64,000 nucleotides of DNA from Mugil cephalus (Eukaryota > Chordata > Actinopteri > Mugiliformes > Mugilidae), in the NCBI RefSeq assembly GCF_022458985.1, contig NC_061790.1, forward strand, positions 17,340,397-17,404,396, read 5' to 3'. The position numbers and the translations under genes were made by a program. The notes below the pieces were generated by a model. It saw nothing but the letters and a program-made list of their open reading frames with translations. It was not told the DNA's origin and ran no database searches. Numbering within the stretch: the first letter of the stretch is position 1; each line of letters opens with the position of its first letter. Shown here piece by piece: positions 48,513-61,374 of the stretch.

Positions 48513-51500
48513 AGGCTGCATCCTGCTGTGTCATTGCTATGGGGTGGGGGTATCTGGTCTGGTCTTGGTGGGTGGAACATGTCTAAGTAACATCCATATG
48601 AAAAGTTTCCCAGCAGAAAACTGAATTATCACAAGATGGTCAATGATATTTACTATTTCTGTAAGTGGTTTTAATGTTGTGGCTGATCAGCGTGATCTCT
48701 GTTACAGTAAGCATCTTCCTTATTCTTTAACAACCAAACTGATGAGGTCTTATTAAACGCCACATGTCGGCAGTGGCTTCGAAAATGAACTTCACAATAT
48801 GATGGAAAAGCAGAGTTCAGAACTACGTGAGACACCCAGCGCTGTTTTCAGTTGTCTGCCTCAAATTAAAAGGATCCATCTTGAAAACGTTGGGGTGGAT
48901 TTCACTGCGGGGCTGGTGACAGTTCACTTGTCACTGAGGTTTAAAAGGAAGAGAGTGTGTTGTCACAATTATTACTGACTTCAAAAACAAGAGCGTTTGT
49001 CTGCTCTGTGAACACACACAGTTTATCTTGCGTTGTCAGTAACCATGAGCCAAAAGAACTCGACAGACTCCACAATGAACCCCCCTGTGTGCTGTTTTTG
49101 CTTCTCACCGGAGATGACTGCCAGTTTACCAGAGCCGTGTTCCTCTCTGGCTATCCTCTCTGCCTCCTCCATCAGCATCATACCAAAGCCCTAAACAGCA
49201 CAAACCACAAATACCATTATCATCACACAACCTTGTCAAAATATGTTGAACTGCTCAAACGTCTCCGGTCTGATGAGGGTCACAGAGAGAAGGCGGGTGT
49301 GAATGTGTAGCCACCTGGTGCTGGAACTTGCTGGGGTCTCGGCTGCTCACGGGGACCACGCTGCCGTACACATGCAGCTCGCGGACGATCGACACGCCTC
49401 CTTTGAGCTCAGGACGGAAGGACTGCGGAGAGCAGCGCCGCAGCCGCAGCAGGCCGATCAGGATGTCCTGCTCCGGGTCCTCGTAGGACAGGAAGGTCTC
49501 CCAGCCGCCGTTGGCGACGTAGTCCCTCCTCACAAGCTCCACCTGTACGCATGCGCCCGCGTTAGTTAATTCTGTTCAACGAACACGTGCGGGAGCGTGA
49601 AATCTTCAGACTACGTGAAAGTGACGGTCCATGTTACCTGGTAAGGCCTGACTTTGTGGTGGATCTCCTGAATGCCCACTTCTCTGGTTCTCACGTCTCG
49701 ACACTGCACACGGACATTTCAACGGGTCAATAGAAAACCTCAATTTCAAAATAAGAAACTCCACTGACCTGAAATAAATACGTGGTTCAGACAGTCGCAG
49801 GAAGCGGTGTTTTTGACACCACTCGCGGCTCACGCGGGAACTCGTATTGAGAAGCAATCACACAAAACACAATCCGGACATTTTTCACAGTGCTTTCGCA
49901 ACAGTCAGCGTCAGGATTTCTTTTGACAGGAGATCAGTTTTAGTCACCGCGGGAAGCGACGGAACAAGATGGAGCGGCCGCGGCGAGCTGTTAGATAGAG
50001 AGCTCCTCCACAGCCCAGACAAATTTACTCTGCTCTCACACGGGGTGGAGCGTGAAATCAGACCGCGGCCGCTCATGGCGCTTAGAAAAAAAAAAGACAA
50101 TTATTGACGACGATATGAAAAACGGGCAGTGTGTCCAACCCCGCTGTTATATTTCTGACAAAGTCAAGGAGTGTTTGCTGTGGAATTAAAGGGCATCCGC
50201 TGTTACCGTGGTAACCACTGATTGTGTCCATCTCAACCAGGTCTGACAACTTAAGAGGCTTTCTGTTTCAAGTATGAGCCACCAGTACTTGGAAGGAAAA
50301 AAGGTGGAGGAAAAGAGAAAAGAACATATTTACACTTTTTACGATTTCTCATCTTAAAAATCGAGAACACAGGTTTATTGTCTGCTGGTTTAGTCATCTC
50401 ATCTCATCTACTACCGCTTATCCTCACTAGGGTCGCAGGGGTTGTTGGAGGTGGGGTTCACCCTGGACAGGTCGCCAGCCTAATAAAGGGCCTAACATAG
50501 AGACAAACAAGCATTCACACTCACACTCACACTCACACTCAGGGTCAATTTAGAGTCACTAATTAACCTAACGAGCATGTCTTTGGAGGTGGGAGGAGTA
50601 CCCGGAGAATAGTTTAGTTATATATATATATATATCACTCAATATGAAACTGTAACTCAGCTAGAAAAGTTTTAAGGGAAAGTCAGTTTGAAACTAGGTC
50701 AAAGTCTGGATAATCTTCACGACGTCGACACAGTCGCTTTCTGGAAATTGCAGTGCAATGTGTGATGGGAAATGCGTCACTTCTGAGGTGGGTTCTGCTG
50801 CAAAGCACTGCTTGAAAAGCCTCTGCCCAAAACACACAATAAAAGTAATTTGAGGAAAGAGAAAAGCCGTTTCCACGGACAAAGAATTTTATGACTGACT
50901 GTCAATGAAGGCCTTGGTTGTTTGTAATAACCCTAACCATAACCCCTAATCGAAACTAATAGGGGGTTTTTAAACTGTAATCTACTTCATCAATTTATCA
51001 ATATAAATTCAATAAATGGGGAGGACACTGAGGGGAGGGAGCTCCTATCTGTGCACCGTCGGTCCTTAACTATACCTGAGAGGCCTTTAATTTGCCATCT
51101 TAACCTATCAAAGCAATATATAAAAATGATTAGTACAGTCAGCATTTATCAGCTGGCAGAGGCCTCCACCTGAGCTCTGGGATCTCATCCCAGCTGAAAG
51201 AGTCTATTAGCTTTCTTACTTAGAATAAGCTGACAAAGTCTTTCAGGCTACTATGAAAGGTCTTTGAGTCTCACCTCAGTGCCCATGTCCTTCATCCTGG
51301 CCAGTGCCAGCTCTCTCAGGTTGCCGTGCTCCACTCCGGAGCTCACCAGCGGCATGGGGATGTCCCTGGTGGAGCGCAAAATAGTAGTGTTATAAAGAGG
51401 AGACAGACAATACATAAAGGGTGGAACAAAGGGTGATACATAAAATAAAAGTATACTGCATGATCGTTCATGACTCAGGTACAAAATTGTGCTGAAACGT

Positions 51501-54500
51501 GCATGTATCAGGTCAGTGATGTATTTTTTTTTTTAACCTGAGGGAAGGCAAGGAGCTAAGCAGAGAGTAATATACTATTATTGCCAAAAGTATTTGCTCA
51601 CCTGCCTTTTCACACATGTAAACTTAAGTTACATCCCATTCTTAACCCATAGGGTTTAATATGACGTCGACCCAAGGTGTGTGTTTATGGGAATTTTTGA
51701 CCATTCTTCCAGAAGCACATTTGTGAGGTCAGACGAGAAGGCCTGGCTCACAGACTTCATCTAAGTCATCTCAAAGGTGGAACAGGTTCTATCAGGTTGT
51801 CTTTATGGGCCTTGCTTTGTGCACTGGTGTGCAGTCATGTTGGAACAGGAAGGGGTTCATCCCCAAACTGTTCCCACAAACTTGGGAGCATGGAATTGTC
51901 CACAATCTCTTGGTATGCTGAAGCATTCAGAGTTCCTTCCACTGGAACTAATCATCCAAACCCAGCTCCTTAAAAACAACCTCACACCATCTCAACAATC
52001 CCTCCTCCACCAAACTTCACACTAGGTACAATGCAGTCATCAAGCACCATTCTCCTGGTCACCACCAAACCCAGACTGGTCCATAAGATGACCAGATGGA
52101 GAAACGTGATTCATCACTACAAAGAACGTCTCCACTGCTCCCTTACACCACGTCATCAGACGCTTTGCACTGAACTTGGTGATGTTTGGCTTGAATGCGG
52201 CTGCTCCTTCAATGAAGCTCTCTACAAACTGTTCTTGAGCTAATCTGAAGATCATGAAGTTTGGAGGTCTGTGGTCATTGACTCTGCAGAAAGTTGGTGA
52301 CCTCTGTGCACTATGCTCCTCAGCATCCTCTAACCCCACTATCATTTTACGTGGCTAAATCGCTTCAACTTTCAGTGAACCACTGACAGTTGACTGTGGA
52401 ATATTAACAGGACTTGTTGCACAGGTGGCATCTTATCAGAGTACAACACCTGAATTCACTTAGAGCCATGCATTCTTTCATGTTTGTAGAGCAGTCTGAT
52501 TTTATACATCTGTGGTCACGGAAGTGATTGGAACACCTCAGTTCAGTTATTTGGATCGGTGAGTGAATACTTTTGGCAATATAGTGAATTTATGTTGTGT
52601 AAAAATAGAAGAATTACCAGAAACTTCATTGAGATTAATATGCAACTAAAATACCCTGTGGCTTCTGATCTCTTATTGGATTACGATGTCACGCATGCAT
52701 TTAATTTTCAAATTATTGTGATGGGATTGTCATTTAACATTTCTAGAAAAAACACACCTTCAGTCGTTTCTACATTTAGTTGTGCAACAATGCTAATGTG
52801 CACATTTAAAGCTGTGTCAAAAGATTATTGGCCACTAGAGGGCAGAGCTCCAAAGCGAATGCACACACAGCGCAAAAATGGCATGATCCAGGATCTGATG
52901 GTCCTGGAGACACGAGCTGGACGCATTAGCAAGGGGGAAACCTGCTGGGAGCACGTCCAATAACTATGATGACGGACCTCAGCTGTGTCATCAAACCCAT
53001 CAATTTACTCACCTCTGCACGCGGTAAACTCGAGTCCACGGCGGCACCAGAGCCAGGATTCGAGCCACCAGGTCCACCAGAGCACTCGGTGTGTAGCTCT
53101 TGTACCGGCCCGTCTTCCACAGCTCGTACAGACCCGTGCCTCGGATCACCAGCGTGGGGTACAGCTTTAATCCGTCAGGCCTGAATGCCGGGTTCTCAAA
53201 AAACTCCTGCAAAAAAAATAAAAAGAAGAATATGTGGATAGTGTAAATGTCACGTCTGTATAATAATGAACAGAGTCCCAGCCAACATTACGATTCATTT
53301 CATCCTACTTGATCTTTTTTACTCAGGTTATTGATTTGTGAAATCACCGTGTTGAGTAATAAACCTCACGGGGTGGATTTTATGGTACACACATTGGATG
53401 TTTGGCAGCAGGCCCACTACATTGCAGCTTTAAAGAATGAAAGAAAGAGCAAATAAACAAAATGCCCACAGAGGTGATTTGATTCATTAATTTTCTCCAC
53501 GACAACAGGCAGCAGAGAAAGGTAGAGAAAGGGAGAAAAGCAAGACGGGTCTATTTGAAAAGGCAAGGACTCTATAACCTGAAAGAAGACATCAGATGAA
53601 ATGGAAGGAAGCGGAGGACAATAAAGTCAGTCACTCAAGTGAAAGAAACAAATGTAGCTGTCAGGTTTTTCTGTTTGTTTTTGTGCACTCATGGAAGTCG
53701 GTGTGATTTCCAGTCGTTCTCCTCCCATCCGATGACTATTATTATCAGGACCGTGAAGATCTGGAATCGAGACCCGTATTTCTCTAAAATAGGCTGCATT
53801 ATCACTATCTCCTAATCTCTCCCTTGTCACAGCTCATAATCACACGAGGACATGTCCCACATGGCCCTGCACTAAACCTGAAGAGGGGGAGGAGAGGATG
53901 GAGGCAGCCAATCTGACAAGTAACGACGGCCTGATACAAAACCCGTAAAAAGGGAGTCAAGAGACTATTTTGGGGATTCTGCACCTGCTGCCGCTTTGGA
54001 TCACGAATCACAGCTCCTGTTGCTCGGCGGTGAGGAACCCTGTTAAGGATGCCTCCCCTGGGAACGGGAGCGTCTGTACGCCAGAGATAAGTGAGAAAGG
54101 ATCTCAGGCTGGGCGGAAGTTGAAATCGAATTTCATTATCAGGACAACCATGATGGACACAAGGAGGACGCAAAGTTATCCTGTCCCTGCTGTGGGAACT
54201 CAGTGGGATGTGATCAATACGATGCAGATAATGACCGAAAAGGACACATATTTAACTAAATGAGATTAACAGGGGGGGAATAAGAGATCCGTGCTTCCTT
54301 AAGCCGGCAAACTGAACGGAAGAGCTCGGAGCACCGAGGCCTGAACAGAAATATGATTACCAGTTCTCGTGGATGGTATTTTGGCACTGAAAACTCAGCT
54401 GCCATTTACATCATATCATCTCTCCTCATTAAATCGGACGCTGCAAGCAAAACAGGACGTCAAAATGCACGGGCTCGAAATTTCATTCATAGCGAAATAT

Positions 54501-57500
54501 GAATGAAATTCAAGCTGATCCATTTATCTATTCCCGCGTAATCCTTTTAAGGATCATTGGGAAGCTGAAGTCATGATGGAGAACAGGCTGAGCAAACACG
54601 GCTAAAATTAGATACATCGCCCAAGAGCGAGGAAATCAATTCTGACCATGATTATTAGTTTTATTTTCCTTAAAAGATTCATTGATATTTATGCATCTCT
54701 GAAATCATTTCAATAAAGACAGACAGTACATTGAAAATAGGTCAAGTCTATAACACGTGTCACCAAATTTCCATATTTCCCCTGTGACAGAAAATGAACT
54801 TTGATTACATTCATGAATATAATCTCTTCACTAAGAATGTGGTTCTATTCATGTTTTCCTTTCTAAATGGCATTGAGAACGTCTTAACTTTTTGAGATAT
54901 GGTAACTGTTTTCAAACATCGATTCGTTCTCGATATCAGAGAAACGTCTTAACCCGCTCTTTTACTGAATGATTGGTATAAGATGATGTGACCCTTAATT
55001 ACAACCCAAAGGGTTGGGTCCATTATCACTGATCAGTTAAAAGTCAGAAATCTTAGAGGATATAAATTCACTAAAAGGCTTGTCCGAGGGCAAAGCAGGA
55101 CTGAATTTCCAATTGTGCTGAGGTGCTTGAAGATTGAAGCTCGTTTTCATTGAAAGAGGAGCGCGATCAGAGATCAGTATAACTTTGATTACATTTACTG
55201 ACGCAAATTCACAGAACTTTCCATTAAATTAAGCATTGGCGATTCAGCGAAAAACGTGGCACACATGGAGGAACATGTGCCTCCGACTCCTGAGGGAAAT
55301 ATCCTGCTCATTAGCTGATAAATGCTCGACAGGGTGTGGCTGCGTGCCGTTTGGTGCTCGCAAAGAAACTGTACTGATGAGAGTGACAAATGAAGCAAAA
55401 AAGTGGTCATAAAAACTAAAAAGATGAGCTGGAGAACATATTAAATTCAGCTGATGTTTGTCACCTCTCAATGTGAACACATCTGAGAAGCTAGAACCAA
55501 CACAGTTAAACATATTTGCTTGAGAAATGACAAACTATATCGGAAGATTTATTTTTTTAAATGAAAACTCATTAAAGCCTGACGCCCAAATAGTAAAAGT
55601 GTTTCAAATCACTCAGCTATCAAAGACTGGGAACCACAGGAATGCAGGCAGATTGTGACAAACTCCAGCAAGAAACCAAAACCAGACGTGGACATCGATA
55701 ACACGGACATGTTTCACCCATCTGGCTCCGCTTTAGAGGACGCTAAACTCAAATTCAGAACACACCGTGTGTATCCTTCAGGTCTAATCAATTTTCAATG
55801 CTTTAAATTGTTCCTATCCATGTCTGCACATCGCTATGCTTCTTCGTACCTCACCACCACCTAGTGATGTGAAGGTCGCTTCTAACAAGCAGGTCGGTCA
55901 GGTTTGTGTAAGGTTAATGAAAAATATCACAGGTTCCGGCAGGCTGGGTTAAAAAAAAAATAATGACAAAGCAGAGTTCCAATTAAATTCCAGGTAACTC
56001 CCAGTAACACTGAGTGCAACAGGCCAGGCTGTGATCGTCTTCTCTAGACGTCCGATATGGGGAGTGGAACGGGTGATGCGACTGAGGTAATGAAAATGCA
56101 CTTTGCTCAGATGCTACAGTTATACACAATTATAGGTCGCGCAACTTAAAATGTCCCAGCTTAGAGAGCACTGTGAGGAAAAAAAAAAGTGAGAATCTCT
56201 TGGCTGAATAAACTCCATTACATGCAATTGAAAGGTGCATTTACTGATTAGTTGAAAGCTCCAGTGCAGTGCATCTCTGTCTGCCCTCTGACAGCCAGAG
56301 TAATAACACAAACACTGTTGACGCAAGCCTACAGTTTATAACCTCCATCCCTTATCTTCTTTCTACACCAGTGGTAACCCGTGTTCAGAATGCAGCTGTG
56401 TGGAGTTTTAGCATCAGAATCCTGCTTTCTCGAAATTATTTCTGACGCCCCGACAGTAGACTCATGGAGCCCAAGTTACTTTTGCTTCTCCGTCATATGC
56501 TCCACCATTCTCATAACTGCTGCAGTCTCTCCGTATTTTACTCTAATGTCTGTAAAATACAAAAACTGGTGGTCATGGTGACTCAGCGTTGTGTAAGCGC
56601 CTTAGATAAAGGCTTTAATGGGACAGACATTCACTCACATGTGGAAGTTCTACATAATAGCTTTAATGCACAGTTTTCAAAAGACATTTTGGTAGAGGGA
56701 AGGTGAGGATAGAATGAGATTATAGATTTAGAAATGCCACCATTTTGAGTGTAGGGAGGCATGGTGGTGGTTTCAGGTTAGGGCAGGGTCGCTGACTTAC
56801 ATCCATCCATTCATAAGGCATAACATTATGACCACTAAATGCTAAATAACATTGACAATCTCGTGACAATTCAATGTTCTGCTGGGAAACGTCTGGACCT
56901 GCCATTCATGTGGGTGTTACTTAGACATGTACCACCCACCTAGAACAAACCAGACAAGACCAGACACCCCCACCCCATAACAATGACACCCCAGTAGGAT
57001 GCAGCCTGACACAGACACACCCACAAAAATAGTTTAAGAACAACTCAAAAAACATGAAGATCAGCACAAGGTGTTGACCTGGCCTTCAAATTCACTAGAT
57101 CCCAAACTGATCAAGTATCTGTGTGATGATCCACAGAGGACCCTCCCCTCAACCCAGAGGACCCCCACTAACAACATTCTGTTGCCAGACTTCACAGGAC
57201 ACCCTCAGAAGACCCATGTCCATTCTCTGATGAGTCACCACAAAGGAGGCCAACGCAATATAAGGAAGGAAGGTGGTCATAATGTTATGCCTGATCAGTG
57301 GATAGTTTAACACATTAACTTTAATCAGGTATTAAAAAACCTGGTCATGCGAACCACCCCGATCTTTTCTGATATGGTCCGACTGTTTCTAAGTGCTCCC
57401 TGTGTGTGAGTGGCAGCAGTAAATTTTATGGATTCTAGGAAAAGTCACGAGATGCTTAATTTGAGTCCTGGAGTGAAAATGTTTAAGAAGCTGCATATTT

Positions 57501-60500
57501 TTTCCCCCCTCCAATAACTAGCGGGAAGGTTGTCATGGAAGATTAGACATGATGAGGAGGAGCAAAGGGGAGTCACAGGCAAGCCATATAATCGAAGTGT
57601 TTGCGTGATAACGGGGGGGTTGGAAGAGGACAGGGGCTAGATGACGGGCAAACAGAAAGCATGGAGCGACAACTCTGCGAGTGGAGTGGAGAGAGAAGAA
57701 GAGGATAAAGTGAGAGATAATGGAGAGAAAAAAAAACGCAAGAGAGCTTTGAAAAGAGGCACGCAAGGAGACAGGAGGGTGCGGACGGAGCCGGGGAAGA
57801 GACAGCGGAGTCGGAGGAAGAAGTTCTCTCTGGAGAGAAAAAAAATAAGTGGCAAGGCTACAGAGACGGACGGGGCCGAACACACATTCAATCTGCTTCC
57901 TCTCACTGTGACGGCCTGCTGCTGCCTTTCATATTACCATCAGACAAACATTCACACACAAAACCGGCTCAGTAAACACACACAGAGAGGGGCCGTCGCA
58001 CATCTGCGGGAACACAGGCGCTTTCCCACAACTCCGATCCTTTGCTGTGCCGAGTGTTGATGCTTGTACCACAAAGCGAATAAAGGACATGAAGGCTTTT
58101 TGATTTAGGATTTTACCTTAAAACACTAAATCTGTGTGTGTTGTGAGGGGTGAGCCTATTTCAGAGAACGTTTTACATCCAACCAGCTTCCACATCACGG
58201 CTGAACCTTCTTCTCCTTCTAGTATTTTTTTTTTTGCTTTTTCTTTTAAAATCTTCTGCAATAGACTCTGTACTAATGCTGCAACTATCTGCAGTATAAT
58301 TAACAGGCAAAGAGAAACCTGATATTGGATCCTGTTGGTTTTCCAGACAGCACGTGACATATTTTGCTTAGAGCCTCACCTGCACCAATTACCACTATCT
58401 GCTCTTTTCCTCGTCGCGCCTTTAACCCTCCGCCTCTTGTTTCATCACTGTAACAATGAACCAAATTAGCCGAAAATTTGCGCGCGGCCACAAACGGAGT
58501 CTTCATCTACATCCTACAGTCAGGCGCGGTGGGAGGGGGGCGTCGTCTGATTCCGCACATTCGTATTACGGTCGCGTCTCCAATCAAAGCCGTAAGAGAG
58601 CCTGCTGTTGAGCGACATCTGACAGGATTTTCCATCGAGTCACATCACAGTCGGGACCGCGAGCGACTGCCGCAGATTTTCCGGTGCTATTTTAAGATGC
58701 TACATGCAGGACCCACTTGTTACTGTGCCGCTGTCGGATAAGCAGAGATGACGCACTTTGATACCAAGCAAAAGAAGAAAGTATGATTACTAATGTTACA
58801 AACAATAAAACCTCACGACAGACAACTTTGCTGATATTTTTAGACCGGAGTTTTACTCATTTGTTACTCATACAGCTCTTCTTGATTCAATTTTGACTAT
58901 TTAAAACTATCAGATGATGATGAACCAATTAAGTCTTAAAAGAGTTAGTAGGGCGCTCACTACAGCTCTCTGCAGGGAGCGCTTACTATCTGCTGGAAAA
59001 AAATACACATTTGCCTCCAACCGTGGGCAGAGTACGGTGCTCGACAATCGTTTCCCACCATGCAAGTGTCTTTAATTGTTTCTTTAATTGGCTCACACAA
59101 CCAGACTGTGTAACACCCTCAAGCCATCAGACTCTTGAACTCGCTGAAACTGGACTGAATGTACACAAATAAACACACTCACCCACAACCACATTAATAT
59201 CATAACCTGTCACACACACACACACACACAATGCTGCTCATCAGTCAAACATTTACAACCACTCTGACTCCGTTCAGCTGCTTATTAGTCGATGTTGCTC
59301 TGTTTATGTGTGATGTCTTTTTATTGGTACATTATCTTTTGCCCTTTTTTGTGTTGAGTTTTGTACTGTGTGTATTGTATTCTTGTCTTTACATTGTTTG
59401 CAGTGTTTTGTATTGTCTACATAAGCTTGCACATGAGCTTTGTGACATGGTGCATTATCCTGCTGGAAGTAGGCGTCAGTAGATGGTCCACTGTGGTCAT
59501 AAAGGGATGGACATGGTCAGCAACAATACCACGTTCAAAGTCACTTAAATCCCCTTTCTTCTCCATTCTGATGCTCTGTTTGAACTTCAGCAAGTTGTCT
59601 TGATCACCTCACCTCTACACACCTAAATGCACATAATTACTGCCATGTGATTGGCTGATTAGTTATTTGTGTTAACAAGCAATTGAACAGGTGCACCTAA
59701 TACCTAATACACAGGAATGTATAAGAATGACTGGTCTCTCACAGATCTTGCAACTTCTCCAGGTCCTTTGTTACAATATCGATTATTTGGAACTGCCTTA
59801 AATCCAAACCATTATTGCAGCTCTCTGTATTAGAAAAATGGGAGCACAGTGGTGTAGTGTTTAGCACTGATAAAGCAAGAATGGGAGTGTGTTTGGACAT
59901 TCTTTAACCCTCTGGGGGGGGGGGTTCCTCCCACAGCCCAGAGACACACTTGTTAGGTTAATATGTGGTTCTTAATTGGTCACAGGTGTGGATATGAGGG
60001 TGAATGGTTGTTTGGCTTTCTGTGATGCTACTTGATAGACTGTTAGCCTGTCCAGGGTGTACCATGCCTCTAGTCCAATGAGATGCCTTATATGTGGATC
60101 ACAACCGACCAGTAGACTGCAAAGATAGTGCTGGTAAATCATGCGCCGATGTTTTATGTGTTAGTCCATCATCTATCCTCACTGTGGTATTTCACACTTG
60201 GTTGACATACCGTACAGTGGCGGATTGATGGGCGGTGTGTCAGAGATCTCCCTTCACATCAATCAATAGAGCTGCCCCAGCGAGCAAATAACTAGCCTTA
60301 CTTCCAGTTTATATCAACTAAAGAAGGGCAGAGAATGAGTGGGAGGTCTGGATCAAGTAAGGGCAAGTCACAAGAGGAATTTAATAGTAAATAAAATGTA
60401 TTATTATTAACCTAAGTGACCGTAAATGTATTTAGCATTTCTTAATGTAGACAGATCATTTTGACTTGGTCATTGTAAAAGTTGTGGGCATCCCTGCTCT

Positions 60501-61374
60501 AGAGGTTACACAGTTACAGATAATGAATGAATGAATGAACGATTAAAAAACTCATATTTGGACCCATTCTACTCCAAACGCTGACTTGCTCTGACTCTCT
60601 GTCTGTGAAGATTCTCAGTCATCCAGGTCGTGGCATATTGAAAACAACAACGTCTGCATTTAGCCAGAGGAGACAGATGGTTTGCAAGAGGAGCAAATTG
60701 GAAAAACCAGACACTAGTCGTGCCAGCTTCTGGTCATTAACAGACACGAGTCAAGCAAGTTTTCTGATGGGCTACACCCACAGATGCTACTATTTAAACC
60801 TCAACTCCCCACAGTCCCTTAGAGCTGAAGACGCTGCTCGGATGAGTGGAGAAACGTCTTTAAGAAACTCTACATGTCCATTTGTCTTTCCTTAACGTTT
60901 TTGGACTTAAATGTATTTTCACTTTAAGATTTAACTTAAGACTTAACTCTACATAGCTCACAGCTACAGGAAAAAAAAAAATTGCTTACAATGAACTGCT
61001 CCACATCCCTCTCCATGCCCACGTTGGGCAGATCTGGCATCATGTGGGCGACCACCTTGAAGCCGGCGTCCTTTGCCAGGTGGAAGGACTCGCACACAGC
61101 TCGCACCGTGTGGCCTCTGGAGAAAACAGACAAGCAGAAAAAAATGTCACCTATCCATTTATCACTCAGGCGCTGTTGGATGCGGCCATCACATTATGTC
61201 AGACGTACTGACCTGTTGGTGTCCCGAGCCACGTCCTCATAAACACTCTGGACCCCTATCTCCAGCCGGGTGCAGCCGTAGCCCAGCATGTCGCTAAGGT
61301 GTCGCTTCAGGCAGTAGTCGGGCCGCGTCTCTATAGTGATGCCCACGCACTTTGTGTTGCTGCGCTCCGAGTAC
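47655..61374 (-). CDS. elp3: elp3, Elongator complex catalytic subunit, 3' part (eight exons; 5' exons off the right edge)
   Basis: Exons on the minus strand: 61374-61213, 61116-60990, 53206-53013, 51365-51275, 49703-49638, 49542-49315, 49190-49109 and 47746-47655, all with consensus splice sites and matching phases; together 346 residues and a TGA. ELP3 is about 547 residues, so about 200 are missing, including the CxxxxCxxC iron-sulphur motif. The visible part begins YSERSNTKC and continues with [18 protein letters not shown] and [10 protein letters not shown], the radical-SAM barrel. [17 protein letters not shown] and [20 protein letters not shown] follow, then the acetyltransferase domain with [18 protein letters not shown], the acetyl-CoA loop. 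ELP3 acetylates and carboxymethylates wobble uridine 34 of tRNAs as part of Elongator. Identity with vertebrate ELP3 is very high; no damage is seen. Confidence 0.97.
48357..48700 (-). mobile_element. Tc1-like fragment (family 2) in the last elp3 intron
   Basis: The block reading CTGATCAGTTTGGGATCTAG then TGAATTTGGAGGCCAGGTCAACACC is the reverse complement of sequence at about 57073-57125. TCATTGCTATGGGGTGGGGG and AACATGTCTAAGTAACATCC match 56900-56990 likewise. A GT microsatellite (48476-48511) has expanded inside it. No intact terminal repeat on one side. Confidence 0.75.
48476..48511. repeat. (GT)n microsatellite
   Basis: About 17 GT units inside the Tc1-like fragment of the last elp3 intron. 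Confidence 0.95.
50396..50612. repeat. Interspersed repeat, CCGCTTATCCTCACTAGGGTCGC type
   Basis: Block order: CTACTACCGCTTATCC, ACCCTGGACAGGTCGCCAG, four CACACT units, GGGTCAATTTAGAGTCACTAATTAACCTAACGAGCATGT, GGAGTACCCGGAGA. This is a very common fish interspersed repeat (memory). A second copy lies reversed at 59921-60110. It sits in an elp3 intron. Confidence 0.65.
51575..52588 (-). mobile_element. Decayed Tc1-like element (family 3) filling an elp3 intron
   Basis: The left end CTATTATTGCCAAAAGTATT follows a TA (51573-51574). The right end, GAATACTTTTGGCAATATAGTG, is its inverted match. Between them, reverse-strand transposase remnants are riddled with stops. Blocks such as GGGAATTTTTGACCATTCTTCC and TCTGCAGAAAGTTGGTGACCTC are typical, from memory, of this fish Tc1 family. 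It makes up about 1.0 kb of the 1.65-kb intron 51366-53012, without touching either splice site. Confidence 0.82.
56813..57302 (+). mobile_element. Internally deleted Tc1-like element (family 2)
   Basis: The left end ATAAGGCATAACATTATGACCAC and the right end GTGGTCATAATGTTATGCCTGAT are inverted copies. The interior of about 440 bp has no transposase, only pieces shared with 44.7 kb, 48.4 kb and 62.4 kb. Such a deletion derivative could have moved only with a transposase supplied in trans. Confidence 0.85.
59090..59425 (+). mobile_element. LINE 3' end fragment
   Basis: One frame reads [14 protein letters not shown] then stop, the usual C-terminus of fish LINE reverse-transcriptase proteins. 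A 3'UTR-like stretch rich in TGTATTG follows. A CA run (about 59211-59230) interrupts it. It is 5'-truncated, as expected for target-primed insertion. The clade (L2/CR1-like or other) is not settled. Confidence 0.6.
59425..59707 (-). mobile_element. Internally deleted Tc1 element (family 1), reverse orientation
   Basis: GTTCAAAGTCACTTAAATCC, TTCTCCATTCTGATGCTC and GCAATTGAACAGGTGCACCT are reverse complements of the 5' part of the element at 39261-39420. TTATCCTGCTGGAAGTAGGC and GGTCATAAAGGGATGGACATGGTC come, from memory, from the part of the transposase gene lost from the 39-kb copy. The outer terminal repeat is worn. It abuts the LINE tail. Confidence 0.75.
59921..60110 (-). repeat. Interspersed repeat, reversed copy of the 50.4-kb type
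   Basis: GGTTCCTCCCACAG, TGTTAGGTTAATATGTGGTTCTTAATTGGTC, GAATGGTTGT and GCCTGTCCAGGGTGTACCATGCC follow the reverse order of blocks in 50396-50612. A G9-10 run precedes it. Confidence 0.6.
60600..60895. repeat. Interspersed repeat fragment (GAGTGGAGAAACGTCTT type)
   Basis: GATTCTCAGTCATCCAGGTCGTGGCA at the start and GCTCGGATGAGTGGAGAAACGTCTTTAAGAAACTC at the end are, from memory, recurrent in fish genomes beside retroelement remnants. The 96-residue open frame across it is not a gene. Confidence 0.5.

Larger units (their letters stand above)
53207..60989 (-). other. Large elp3 intron (7.8 kb), repeat-rich
   Basis: It lies between the exon encoding [10 protein letters not shown] and the exon encoding [12 protein letters not shown]. 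It contains a Tc1 family-2 element (56813-57302), a LINE tail (about 59090-59425), a Tc1 family-1 remnant (59425-59707), the CCGCTTATCC-type repeat (59921-60110) and another interspersed fragment (about 60600-60890). A CpG-rich block lies at about 58470-58690. Confidence 0.85.

Noticed and set aside
50516..50541. CACACT repeats resembling a small direct-repeat array
   Set aside because: This is a microsatellite inside an interspersed repeat. There are no spacers, so it is not an array of any functional kind.
57533..58060. Overlapping frames of 116 and 139 residues on opposite strands
   Set aside because: They arise from a purine-rich GAGA/AGAAAA stretch on the + strand, giving Lys/Arg/Glu or Leu/Ser/Phe bias. 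No domain was recognised.
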